Notes under the pieces: model-generated
Told to the model about the DNA's origin: nothing
Seen by the model: only the letters and a program-made list of their open reading frames with translations
Databases searched by the model: none
Assembly: GCA_963713275.1 (NCBI GenBank)
Contig: CAVQLG010000006.1
Coordinates: 177,583-241,582, forward strand
Length of the DNA stretch: 64,000 nt
Direction of reading: 5' to 3'
Source: CAIWHR01 sp963713275
Lineage (GTDB): Bacteria > Pseudomonadota > Gammaproteobacteria > Burkholderiales > Casimicrobiaceae
Made by a program: the position numbers and the translations under genes
Part shown: piece by piece, positions 49,423 through 56,635 of the stretch
Position numbering within the stretch: the stretch's first letter is position 1
Layout: the number at the start of each line of letters is the position of its first letter

Positions 49423-50208
49423 GTGCGCATGCCGCTGTCGGCCGCCCGCCCGACGCCGCCGCCGATCGCTGCGAGCGACGCGCTGTTCCTCGACGTCGAC
49501 GGCACGCTGCTCGATCTCGCGCCGACCCCGGCCGAGGTCCGGGTCGACGCCGAGCTGTCCGGGCTGCTGCCGGGGCTGCACCGCGCGCTGGACGGCGCGT
49601 GCGCATTGGTCTCCGGCCGCGCGTTGAGCGACCTCGACGGCTTGTTCCCGGGGCTGGCACTGCCGGCCGCGGGGCAGCACGGCTGCGAGCGCCGGGACGC
49701 CCAGGGCACGCTGCACCTGCACGCCCCGGATCGCGGCACGCTGGCGCGATTGCGCACGCTGTTCGCCGACTTCGCGACCCGGCACGAGGGGCTGTTGCTC
49801 GAGGACAAGGGCGCCACCCTGGCGCTGCACTACCGGTTGGCACCGCAGCTTGCAGCCAAGGTTCGGCAGACCATGGAGACCGCGCTGGCCGACGAGCCGG
49901 GGGCGGCGCTGTGCCTGCAGCCCGGAAAGATGCTGCTCGAGATCCGCCCCGAGAAGCGCGACAAGGGCGCGGCGATCCGCGATTTCATGGGCGAGGTGCC
50001 GTTCGCCGGGCGCCGCCCGGTGTTCGTCGGCGACGATCATGGCGACGAGCATGGCTTCGCCGTCGTCCGGCGCCTGGGCGGCTACGGCGTCAAGGTCGGC
50101 CCGGGCCGCACGCGCGCGCGCCATCGGCTGCCCGATGTCGCCGCCGTTCGTCAGTGGCTCGCCGTCTTGCCGGTCGCGCCAACCCGCTCGCGAGAGGACC
50201 TGCGATGA
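49423..50208 (+). CDS. otsB: Trehalose-6-phosphate phosphatase
   Basis: 261 residues, HAD superfamily. Motif I LFLDVDGTLLDLAPTP with the Asp nucleophile lies at about residues 22-37; ALVSGRALSDLD is motif II; RPEKRDKGAAIRDFMGEVPF and FVGDDHGDEHGF give motifs III and IV. It dephosphorylates trehalose-6-phosphate. The GTG at 49423, three bases after the otsA stop, or the ATG two codons later may be the start. It overlaps the GH15 gene by four bases (ATGA). Confidence 0.92.
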   Translation: MRMPLSAARPTPPPIAASDALFLDVDGTLLDLAPTPAEVRVDAELSGLLPGLHRALDGACALVSGRALSDLDGLFPGLALPAAGQHGCERRDAQGTLHLHAPDRGTLARLRTLFADFATRHEGLLLEDKGATLALHYRLAPQLAAKVRQTMETALADEPGAALCLQPGKMLLEIRPEKRDKGAAIRDFMGEVPFAGRRPVFVGDDHGDEHGFAVVRRLGGYGVKVGPGRTRARHRLPDVAAVRQWLAVLPVAPTRSREDLR

Positions 50209-51995
50209 CTGCCAACCTCGATCTCGCCCTGGTTGGCAACGGCCAGGTCGGATTCCTCGTCGACGCGCAGGCGCGCGTCGTCTGGGGCTGCCTGCCCCGC
50301 TTCGACGGCGACACCCTCTTCTGCGCGCTGCTCGACACACCGGCGCCCGGCAGCGAGCGCGGGGTCTGGGCGGTCGAGCTCACCGACTTCGTGCGCAGCG
50401 AGCAGAGCTACGATGCCAACACCGCCGTCCTCGTCACGCGCCTGCACGATCGGCAGGGCGGTGCGATCGAGGTCGTCGACTGCGCGCCGCGCTTTGTCCA
50501 GCACGCGCGGGTGTTCCACCCGATGGCGCTCCTGCGGCAGCTGCGGCCGCTGTCCGGCAGCCCGCGCGTGACGGTCCGCCTGCGACCGGTCTGGAACCAT
50601 GGCGCGCAGCCTGCGGAGACCACCGTCGGCAGCAGTCACGTGCGCTACGTCGGCCCCGGCCTCACGCTGCGCCTCACCACCGACGCGTCGCTGACCGCCG
50701 TCGTCGAGGAGCGCGCGTTCCTGCTCGACCGCGAGCTCACCTTCCTGCTCGGTCCCGACGAGACGCTGGTCGGCGGGGTCGCCGAAACCGGACGCCGCCT
50801 GATCGAGGAGACCCGTGCCTATTGGCGCGACTGGGTGCGGCGGCTGGCCATTCCGTTCGAGTGGCAGCCGGCGGTCATCCGCGCCGCCATCACCCTGCAG
50901 CAGAATGCCTTCGACGACACCGGCGCGATCATCGCCGCGCTGACGACGTCGATTCCCGAAGCCCCGGCGTCGGGCCGCAACTGGGACTATCGCTACTGCT
51001 GGCTGCGCGACAGCTACTTCGTCGTCGATGCGCTCAACCGCCTCAACGCCACCGACACGATGGAGCGCTACCTCGAGTACATCCTCAACGTCGTGGCCGG
51101 CAGCAGCGAGCTGACACTGCAGCCCGTCTACCGGATCAACGGCGACGCGGCGTTGGCCGAGGAGCAGATAGCGAGCCTGCCGGGCTATCGCGGCATGGGA
51201 CCGGTGCGCGTCGGCAACGACGCCTGGCGGCAGGTGCAGCACGATGTCTACGGCTCCGCGATCCTGGCGGCAACCCACGTGTTCTTCGACGAGCGACTTA
51301 CCCACCGCGGCGACGTCGCGCTGTTCGAGCGGCTCGAGCCGCTGGGCCGGCGGGCCACCGAGGTCTTCGATCAGCCGGACGCGGGCCTGTGGGAGTTGCG
51401 CGGGCGCGCCGCCGTGCACACGTTCTCCAGCGTCATGTGCTGGGCGGCGTGCGATCGGCTGGCCAAGATCGCGGCCCGTCTCGGCCTTCCGGCACGCGAG
51501 CAGCGGTGGCGGACGCAGGCCGACCGGATCGCGCGTTTCATCGCCGAGCATTGCTGGAGCGAACGGCGCGGCAGTTTCGTCTCGACCGCCGACGGCGATG
51601 CGCTCGACGCCAGCCTGCTGCTGCTCGCCGACCTCAATTTCGTCGCGGCCGGCGACCCGCGCTTCGCGGCGACGGTGGAAGCCATCGGCCGCGAGCTAAA
51701 GCGCGGCGACTTCGTCTTCCGCTACGTGGAGGAGGACGACTTCGGGGCGCCGCAGAACGCGTTCGTCATCTGCTCGTTCTGGTATGTGGACGCGCTGGCC
51801 GCGATCGGCCGCCGCGACGAGGCGCGCACCCTCTTCCTCCGGCTGCTCGGCCACCGCAACGCGCACGGCCTGCTCGCCGAGCACCTGGACACCGTCACCG
51901 GCGAGGCCTGGGGAAACTTCGTCCAGACCTACAGCATGGTCGGCCTCATCTCCTCGGCGATCCGGCTGTCGGTTCCCTGGGACGCGGTGGTGTAG
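50205..51995 (+). CDS. Glycoside hydrolase family 15 protein (glucoamylase/trehalase type)
   Basis: 596 residues. The N-terminal beta domain starts LDLALVGNGQVGFLVDAQAR and the catalytic (alpha/alpha)6 barrel carries ASGRNWDYRYCWLRDSYFVV (about residues 256-275), GYRGMGPVRVGNDAWRQVQHD and ending EAWGNFVQTYSMVGLISSAI, all typical of GH15. Bacterial GH15 members next to otsA-otsB are common and several are trehalases, so it may recycle trehalose or trim a glucan; which one is not decided by sequence. It overlaps otsB by ATGA, giving a tightly coupled three-gene operon. Its last 40 bases are duplicated at 57226-57280, inside the integron integrase remnant. Confidence 0.9.
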   Translation: MTANLDLALVGNGQVGFLVDAQARVVWGCLPRFDGDTLFCALLDTPAPGSERGVWAVELTDFVRSEQSYDANTAVLVTRLHDRQGGAIEVVDCAPRFVQHARVFHPMALLRQLRPLSGSPRVTVRLRPVWNHGAQPAETTVGSSHVRYVGPGLTLRLTTDASLTAVVEERAFLLDRELTFLLGPDETLVGGVAETGRRLIEETRAYWRDWVRRLAIPFEWQPAVIRAAITLQQNAFDDTGAIIAALTTSIPEAPASGRNWDYRYCWLRDSYFVVDALNRLNATDTMERYLEYILNVVAGSSELTLQPVYRINGDAALAEEQIASLPGYRGMGPVRVGNDAWRQVQHDVYGSAILAATHVFFDERLTHRGDVALFERLEPLGRRATEVFDQPDAGLWELRGRAAVHTFSSVMCWAACDRLAKIAARLGLPAREQRWRTQADRIARFIAEHCWSERRGSFVSTADGDALDASLLLLADLNFVAAGDPRFAATVEAIGRELKRGDFVFRYVEEDDFGAPQNAFVICSFWYVDALAAIGRRDEARTLFLRLLGHRNAHGLLAEHLDTVTGEAWGNFVQTYSMVGLISSAIRLSVPWDAVV

Positions 51996-52009
51996 CCGGC
52001 GCGCACCTG
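51955..52009 (+). repeat. Source copy of a 55-base duplication (3' end of the GH15 gene)
   Basis: Identical to 57226-57280 except for one base. It covers the last 13 codons of the GH15 gene, its stop, and a few bases beyond. In its second place it cuts the integron integrase gene. Confidence 0.93.
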
Positions 52010-52344
52010 CGGAGCGTTTTCTTGGCGCGTGCCGACTGCGTCCCGATCGGGTCGATGACGTCGTCGTCCTGCCTGTCGGTGGGCTGGAGCGTCTCCATCA
52101 GGGCAAGGTAGCGCTGCAGCCCCTCGGCCGGCTTGCCGGCGTGGCGCAGGCTCGGTTGGAGCCTCACGCGGCAAACCGGTTCGCATCGCACTCTGTCTCG
52201 CGATGGCGAAGAAGTCGGGCGACGAGATGACGGTGAGGCGCTCCATCTGCCGGCTTCGGGCGTGTACCGCGTGGAAGGCGTGGGCGCTATCGAGCGACCG
52301 GGCGCCGGCAGCGCGGGGAGTGTGGCAGCGTCGAGCGGCCGGCT
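52010..52344. other. Spacer after the GH15 gene, no gene recognised
   Basis: Minus-strand frames give short fragments such as LQRYLALMETLQPTDRQDDD without a match I can name. Position in a zone of remnants suggests decayed DNA. Confidence 0.35.
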
Positions 52345-52674
52345 TCATCTTGCCGCGACGACGATGACCCGCCCGTAGCCCTGCCAGGCTCGTTCGCTTG
52401 CCCGGTCGAGGCAAGCCTGCCGGAACCCCGCCGCGACGAGCCGCTCGAGGATGTCCTCGCCATAGGTGCGGTAAGCGAACACGGCCTCGCGCCCGCGCAA
52501 CCGGTCGCCGTGGTACTCGGGCGGCACGAGGTGGACGATGCCGGCAGCGGTTCGCCGCGCCCGCTCCACGGTCGATGCCGCACCGGAGAGCGGCACGCTG
52601 AAGATCGTCATCCCGCCCGACCGCAGAACGCGGCAGATCTCGCGTCGCCGTCGAGGGCGGGATTCGCGGAGCAC
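52345..52674 (-). pseudogene. C-terminal half of a class I SAM-dependent methyltransferase
   Basis: The frame reads REICRVLRSGGMTIFSVPLS, then HLVPPEYHGDRLRGREAVFA and YRTYGEDILERLVAAGF, matching the post-motif strands (motif: RVLRPGG) of methyltransferase type 11-like proteins. The SAM-binding GxGxG half is absent; upstream lies the end of a PEBP gene. It is a truncated remnant. Confidence 0.65.
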
Positions 52675-52680
52675 CGCGAC

Positions 52681-52890
52681 CTACTTGCGTCCGTAGGTGG
52701 CGGTCAACCGGGCCTTGGCGAGCCGGTTCTCATTCAGCATGAAACCGACCATGGCTGCCGGGCTGCTCTCGTCTAGCTCCAGCTTGTCGACTTTGAGCGC
52801 ATGCACCGTGAAGATGTAGCGGTGCGGTTTGTCACCCTTCGGCGGACAGGGTCCACCCCAGCCCGGTTTGCCGAAGTCGGTGCGGCCGCA
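52681..52890 (-). pseudogene. 3' end of a YbhB/YbcL-type (PEBP) gene, truncated by IS91 sequence
   Basis: On the minus strand the frame reads TDFGKPGWGGPCPPKGDKPH, then RYIFTVHALKVDKLELD and ends AKARLTATYGRK, the C-terminal half of phosphatidylethanolamine-binding-like proteins. Upstream of about 52890 the sequence switches to transposase in a different frame; the PEBP start is missing. Confidence 0.75.
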
Positions 52891-53250
52891 GATCCTGCGT
52901 CCAGGTGTGCAGCACCAGCGTGAAGGCGCCTTGGCCGCCGAGCCAGCGCGTGTCGGCGCAGAACTCGCTGAGCGTGGCCGCGGTGCACGACAGCAGCGTC
53001 TCGTAGACCCAGCGCGGGTGCGCGCGTGCGAGGGCGAGCAGCTCGTGCGGCAGCGTGAACACCATGTGCGCATAGGGCACGTCCAGCAGCTCGGCCTGGC
53101 GCGCGCGGCGCCAGGCATCCTGCGCCGAACTCTGGCAGCGTGGGCAATGCCGATTGCGGCACGAGTGCCAGCGCCACAGATCGGCATCGCACTCTGGGCA
53201 ACGCCAGCGCTGGCCGCCCAGCAGCGGCGTGCGGCACGCCACGATGGCGC
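52891..53250 (-). pseudogene. IS91-family transposase fragment (zinc-binding N-terminal part)
   Basis: Reads ACRTPLLGGQRWRCPECDAD then LWRWHSCRNRHCPRCQSSAQ, a Cys-rich zinc ribbon, followed by VPYAHMVFTLPHELLALARA and ending LVLHTWTQDLRPH. This is the N-terminal zinc-binding and early catalytic part of IS91-type rolling-circle transposases; the HUH/Tyr catalytic region is missing. The 3' end is fused to the PEBP gene near 52890. The 5' end is disturbed by an inverted repeat at 53279-53369; beyond it, LAEVLVRFGRQYLALHVL at about 53350-53420 looks like the displaced transposase start. Confidence 0.75.
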
Positions 53251-53278
53251 GCCAGACCCGCGCGCAGGCGCTGCTGAT

Positions 53279-53369
53279 TCCAATGAGCGTTCAAGATGAG
53301 ACTAATAGAAGATGCACCGTGTAGCGGCGGCTTCGATTGTTAAGACCCGCGTTGAACGCTCAGTGGAAT
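53279..53369. repeat. Imperfect inverted repeat splitting the transposase start
   Basis: ATTCCAATGAGCGTTCAA and TTGAACGCTCAGTGGAAT, 18-base arms with one mismatch, surround 55 bases that are AT-richer than the flanks and carry stop codons in the transposase frame. It looks like a tiny inserted element or a rearrangement scar. Confidence 0.7.
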
Positions 53370-53449
53370 GAGCACGTGCAGCGCAAGGTACTGGCGCCCG
53401 AAGCGCACCAGCACCTCGGCCAGCGACCCGACAGAGCGCTGTTGCGCTC

Positions 53450-54347
53450 TCAGCTCTGCGAAGGCGGCAGCGGGTCGATGACCGGCAGCGCCTTCAACAG
53501 CGCCAGCGGCGCGTGCTTGGCACCCGCGGGTACGTCCGGGCGCACCAGGTGCAGGTAGCGCGAGGTCGTGCTGACGTGCCTGTGTCCGAGCCAGCGCGAC
53601 AGCGTGTACAGGTCCACGCCCGACTCCAGCGTGTGCGTGGCATAGCAGTGCCGCAGCGTGTGGATGCCGCCTTGCTTGGTGATGCCGGCGGCGGCGCGAG
53701 CGGCGTGGTACCACTTCTGTGGACTGCTGTCGCTGATCGGCCGCGCAGCATCCTCGGGGCTGGGGAACAGCCACGGCTGCGCTCGTGTCAGCCCCGCGAC
53801 CCGCCAATGCCGGCGCAACAACTCCAGGACGTCCTCGTCCAGCGGCACGTAGCGGTCCTTGGCGCCCTTGCCCTGCTCGACGCGGATGCACATGCGGTCG
53901 GCGTGGCTGTCGATGTCGGCCACGCGCAAGTGGCACAGCTCCGACAGGCGCAGCCCCGTGGCATAGGCCACCATCAAGAAGCTGCGCGCCGCCTCGTGCT
54001 GCGTCGCGGCGAACAGCCGCGCGATCTCTTCGCGCGACAGTATTTCCGGGAGCCGCTGCGGCGCCGCCGCCAGCGGGATCTGGAACTGCGCACCGTCCCA
54101 GTCCGAGCACAGTGCCGAACAAGAAGCGAAACGCGCAGCCGTACTGGTTCAGCGTCGCCACCGAGCGGCCGCGTTCGCGCCGCAGGTGAAGCAAATAGTC
54201 CTGCACCTGCTGCGCAGACAGTGTGTCGGGGCTGCGCTTGTAGTACCGCGCCAACAGCCCTACCGCGCCGATGTAGGACTCTTGCGTACGCGCCGCCATG
54301 CCGCGCAGCACCAGTGCGTCCAGCATGCGTTGCCGAAGTGGCGTCAT
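53450..54347 (-). pseudogene. Tyrosine recombinase (site-specific integrase), one frameshift
   Basis: Starts MTPLRQRMLDALVLRGMAAR with AAGGAG upstream. The SAM-like DNA-binding part reads TQESYIGAVGLLARYYKRSP and SVATLNQYGCAFRFLFGTVL; the frame then shifts by one base near 54108-54112 and continues WDGAQFQIPLAAAP to the catalytic domain: ATGLRLSELCHLRVADIDSH (Arg I), HTLRHCYATHTLESGVDLYT (HxLRH), LGHRHVSTTSRYLHL (His/Trp position and Tyr). All catalytic residues remain. Such recombinases often lie upstream of IS91-type transposases, as here, and the pair probably arrived together. It abuts the last attC of the integron array. Confidence 0.78.
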
Positions 54348-54465
54348 GATCATCTCCTTGAAGAATGCGCGGGCAACATCGCCCGCGACCGTCAAGGTAC
54401 GCCTGCCAACGACCAACCACCCGAGAGGTCTCTCGGTGCAGTCCACCTACCGCGCCAGCGGTTTA

Positions 54466-54534
54466 GTCCAACGTACAAAGTAACCGGCCCGCCGCGGCCT
54501 TATGCGGCAGGTCCGGTTGACTGCCGGCTTGGGC
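54466..54534 (-). other. attC site of the racemase cassette
   Basis: Minus-strand order: R'' GCCCAAG (one mismatch to RYYYAAC), inner box AGTCAACCGG, loop about GCATAAGG, inner box CCGGTTACTTTGTAC, R' GTTGGAC (fits GTTRRRY). The arms pair with few bulges. The racemase stop codon is one base upstream. About 69 bases, in the normal attC size range. Confidence 0.8.
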
Positions 54535-54535
54535 G

Positions 54536-55231
54536 TCACGGGGATAGAGCCTCCTCGGCGGCCATGCGTGCGTGAGTGGCTGTGGTATCGAACAGCGGGA
54601 GCTCTGAATCTTGCTGATCAATCAGAAGCGATATCTCTGTGCACCCAAGAATGATGGCCTCTGCGCCTTGGGATGCAAGTTTGCCAATGATTCTTCGATA
54701 CGCGCTGCGAGACTTCGGCTTGACGATCCCCAGGCACAATTCTTCGTAAATGATGCGGTGAATAATTTCGCGATCTTCCGAATCCGGAACGATGACTCGA
54801 AGGCCGTGACGCTCGCTCAATCGGGCGCGGTAGAAGGTTTGTTCCATTGTGAACCGCGTACCGAGTAGGCCAACGGTTGAATGGCCCGCCCGCTTGATTT
54901 CGGTGGCTGTTGGATCAACGATGTGAAACAGCGGGATGGCGACGGCTGCCTCAATGCTGGAGGCTACCTTGTGCATTGTATTTGTGCACAAAACCAAGAA
55001 GGCCGCGCCTGCCGCTTCAAGTGAGCGAGCAGCATCGGCCAAGATGGCTCCGGCGGCTTCCCAGTTCCCGGCATGCTGAAGCCGCTCAATCTCGTGGAAG
55101 TCAACGCTGTAGAGGACGATCTTCGCCGAATGCAGACCGCCCAAGCGTTCTTTCATCGTCTCGTTAATTTGACGGTAATAGAGAATCGTCGATTCCCAAC
55201 TCATGCCAGCGATAAGGCCAATGGTCTTCAT
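54536..55231 (-). CDS. Aspartate/glutamate racemase family protein (cassette gene)
   Basis: 231 residues starting MKTIGLIAGMSWESTILYYR, preceded by AGGAG. The two catalytic Cys motifs are present: LVLCTNTMHK and IILGCTEISLLI, with a pseudo-symmetric fold (VGLLGTRFTMEQTFYRARLS). Members racemise Asp, Glu or related amino acids without a cofactor; substrate is not decided. Codon use and GC are clearly lower than in the neighbours, which fits capture as a cassette. It has its own ribosome site 27 bases after the cassette border and ends one base before its attC. A role in D-amino acid supply or peptidoglycan editing is conjecture. Confidence 0.88.
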   Translation of the reverse strand: MKTIGLIAGMSWESTILYYRQINETMKERLGGLHSAKIVLYSVDFHEIERLQHAGNWEAAGAILADAARSLEAAGAAFLVLCTNTMHKVASSIEAAVAIPLFHIVDPTATEIKRAGHSTVGLLGTRFTMEQTFYRARLSERHGLRVIVPDSEDREIIHRIIYEELCLGIVKPKSRSAYRRIIGKLASQGAEAIILGCTEISLLIDQQDSELPLFDTTATHARMAAEEALSP

Positions 55232-55258
55232 GAACGCTCCTGTGCGAGAACTGGTGAC

Positions 55259-55348
55259 GCCCAACGCTTGAGCTGAGCGGCGCGCCGACGGAACGTGCGC
55301 ATGAGAGAAGTCGCTGGCCGGCGCGTCCACTCCAGCGCAGGGTTGGGC
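55259..55348 (-). other. attC site of the hicBA cassette
   Basis: Minus-strand order: R'' GCCCAAC, then CCTGCGCTGGAGTGGACGCG, a central spacer, then CGGCGCGCCGCTCAGCTCAA, then R' GTTGGGC. Both outer cores fit RYYYAAC and GTTRRRY exactly, and the right arm GCTCAGCTCAAGCGTTGGGC closely resembles the right arms of known attC sites. About 90 bases. Confidence 0.85.
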
Positions 55349-55359
55349 GTCATTGCGCG

Positions 55360-55572
55360 CTAGAGCAACTCGCGGAATTGCTCCACGGTGAGGCCGGGTC
55401 CACGAACGATGCGGCCGAGCGTGAACGCGTTGACCGGATTGTGGCGAGGAACGCTCAAGATCTGCGCACCGTTAGACATGACGATGTGTTTGCCTTGGCG
55501 TACGACAGTGAATCCCGCACGCTCGAGCGCTCGCACCGCGTCGAGGTGGTTTACGCCAGGGATCTTGGGCGA
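55360..55572 (-). CDS. hicA: HicA-type mRNA interferase toxin (start codon unclear)
   Basis: About 70 residues: PKIPGVNHLDAVRALERAGF, TVVRQGKHIVMSNGAQILSV, PRHNPVNAFTLGRIVRG. This is the double-stranded RNA-binding-like HicA fold with the catalytic His of GKH. In frame there is no ATG, GTG or TTG between the hicB stop (55575-55577) and the conserved PKIPG segment; the bases where MPK is expected read TCGCCCAAG. So the start is a non-standard codon, translation is coupled from hicB, or the gene has lost its start. The coordinates give the conserved part. hicB lies directly upstream. Confidence 0.75.
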   Translation of the reverse strand, partial: SPKIPGVNHLDAVRALERAGFTVVRQGKHIVMSNGAQILSVPRHNPVNAFTLGRIVRGPGLTVEQFRELL

Positions 55573-55574
55573 AG

Positions 55575-55772
55575 CTAGACGATCACTTCCACTTCGCGGA
55601 CGTTCTCGCCTCGGAGCTGGTCCTCGACCACGCTCAAGTATTCGCGGATCGCGTCCTTGATGTTGTCGATAGCCTCGGTCTCGGTGCCTCCCTGAGACCA
55701 GCAGCCGGGCAGCCCCGGAACCGAAACGGAGAAGCCTTCGTCGGATTGGTGCAGTGCGATCCGGTAGCGCAT
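55575..55772 (-). CDS. hicB: HicB-type antitoxin
   Basis: 65 residues starting MRYRIALHQSDEGFSVSVPG, then LPGCWSQGGTETEAIDNIKD and AIREYLSVVEDQLR: the partial RNase H-fold of HicB that masks HicA. It ends before any C-terminal DNA-binding domain, so operon autoregulation may be missing or come from another factor. GGAGG stands before the ATG. Here the antitoxin precedes the toxin, reversed from E. coli hicAB but common in cassettes. Confidence 0.88.
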   Translation of the reverse strand: MRYRIALHQSDEGFSVSVPGLPGCWSQGGTETEAIDNIKDAIREYLSVVEDQLRGENVREVEVIV

Positions 55773-55818
55773 GGAACCTCCGGCAAAACGCTAGTGTAGC
55801 GCGGTGGCAGGAGATGAC

Positions 55819-55900
55819 CCCGAACGTCAAAGTTCAGGGGACGGCTGGAGGCGGCGCGCAGCGCCGCCGGAAGACGGTCCCCTGGAGCGCCTCGTTCGGC
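55819..55900 (-). other. attC site of the antitoxin-parE cassette
   Basis: Minus-strand order: R'' GCCGAAC, GAGGCGCTCCAGGGGACCGTC, a GC-rich central hairpin (GGCGGCGCTGCGCGCCGCC), CCGTCCCCTGAACTTTGAC, R' GTTCGGG. The long arms pair almost fully with a few extrahelical bases, and the right end TGAACTTTGACGTTCGG is close to well-known attC right ends. Outer cores differ by one base from the consensus. 82 bases; the parE stop is one base upstream. Confidence 0.82.
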
Positions 55901-55901
55901 G

Positions 55902-56216
55902 TCATTGCACCTGAATGCGTGGAGGTCGTCCACGACTGGTGTGCCAGAAAGCGAGAACCTCCAGGGCACCTTCCGCGACTCGGTAGTAAAGGTAGCAGCG
56001 CACTCGATCGAGGGTCACGCGGCGCAACCCTTTGACGCGCCCGCGTCGGGTCGGCATACCTATACCGGGTTGGAGTACTAGAACAGCGAGAATCTCGGTT
56101 ATGTCCTGGCGAATGGCGCTAGGCGCAGCCGGTCTATTCTTCGCCCACCAATAAGCAGCTTCCTCGATTCGAGCGAGAGCCTGCGGGGAAATTCGGATGC
56201 GTAGCGGTTCGCTCAC
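55902..56216 (-). CDS. ParE/RelE-family toxin
   Basis: 104 residues: RIRISPQALARIEEAAYWWA, IGMPTRRGRVKGLRRVTLDR and VRCYLYYRVAEGALEVLAFW, the fold and C-terminal pattern of the ParE branch (gyrase poisons) of the RelE superfamily. The ATG overlaps the upstream antitoxin stop (ATGA), so the pair is coupled. Its stop lies one base before the attC. Toxin-antitoxin cassettes are known to stabilise chromosomal integron arrays. Confidence 0.87.
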   Translation of the reverse strand: MSEPLRIRISPQALARIEEAAYWWAKNRPAAPSAIRQDITEILAVLVLQPGIGMPTRRGRVKGLRRVTLDRVRCYLYYRVAEGALEVLAFWHTSRGRPPRIQVQ

Positions 56217-56434
56217 CCGAAGCGACGAAGTCGTTCCAGGAGTTGTTCTCCGGAAATGAACTCACCACGCTCAATCGCTGCGATCGATTCGAGGATCTCG
56301 TTTTCCTCGTCAGGCGTCAGTTCGAACGTCTCGGAATTCTCGCGCAGCAGGACCGTCACAGTCTCTCCCTCCGCCAAGGTTTCACCCTCGACTATGACTT
56401 TTCCATCGACGACAGTACCGGTAGCAACTTTCAT
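56213..56434 (-). CDS. Antitoxin partner of the ParE-type toxin
   Basis: 73 residues starting MKVATGTVVDGKVIVEGETL. The N-half is beta-rich and might form a small AbrB-like or beta-hairpin unit; the C-half (ELTPDEENEILESIAAIERG then ISGEQLLERLRRFG) is an acidic amphipathic helix of the type that wraps ParE toxins. The family of short ParE-associated antitoxins fits position, size and overlap; I cannot name it more exactly. It is the first gene of the array, nearest the presumed attI. Confidence 0.8.
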   Translation of the reverse strand: MKVATGTVVDGKVIVEGETLAEGETVTVLLRENSETFELTPDEENEILESIAAIERGEFISGEQLLERLRRFG

Positions 56435-56489
56435 GATGGCTATGTTACTTCCGAGAAATGGAATTGTCTCCTAAGCTCGTGATCATGAC

Positions 56490-56496
56490 GCCGAAC
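56490..56496 (-). other. Presumed attI/cassette crossover site
   Basis: Minus-strand GTTCGGC, followed by GTCATGATCACG, sits between the integrase gene and the first cassette gene. It is the exact complement of the R'' core (GCCGAAC) of the first cassette's attC, as expected if this cassette had integrated at attI here. The upstream 140 bases should contain the rest of attI and the cassette promoter; I cannot outline them. Confidence 0.55.
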
Positions 56497-56635
56497 AAGA
56501 ATTGTGCCTCGCGCATGCCGGAACATAACAGATCACACGGTCCGGCGTAACGGGACGCCCTCGGCTTTCTGGCCGATACCCGAGGGGGACACTACCCTGA
56601 AGATCACGGCATTGCAGCTCAAGTGGGGGGCCTAC

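Noticed and set aside
47173..50340. A 1,055-codon minus-strand frame opposite otsA-otsB
   Set aside because: Same antisense effect; the plus-strand genes have all catalytic motifs.
53450..54347. This recombinase as the integron integrase of the array
   Set aside because: It lacks the FHGKRHP and STQNQA..LYREVLG motifs, lies at the distal end of the array and transcribes in the cassette direction. The divergent gene at 56636 has those motifs.
54466..55900. The three palindromes read as ordinary Rho-independent terminators
   Set aside because: They lack T runs, are 69-90 bases long with extrahelical bases, and have matching 7-base cores at both ends, which fits attC sites better.
54466..55900. 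The repeated palindromes between small genes as a CRISPR array
   Set aside because: The repeats differ in sequence and length, spacing is gene-sized, and no cas genes are present.
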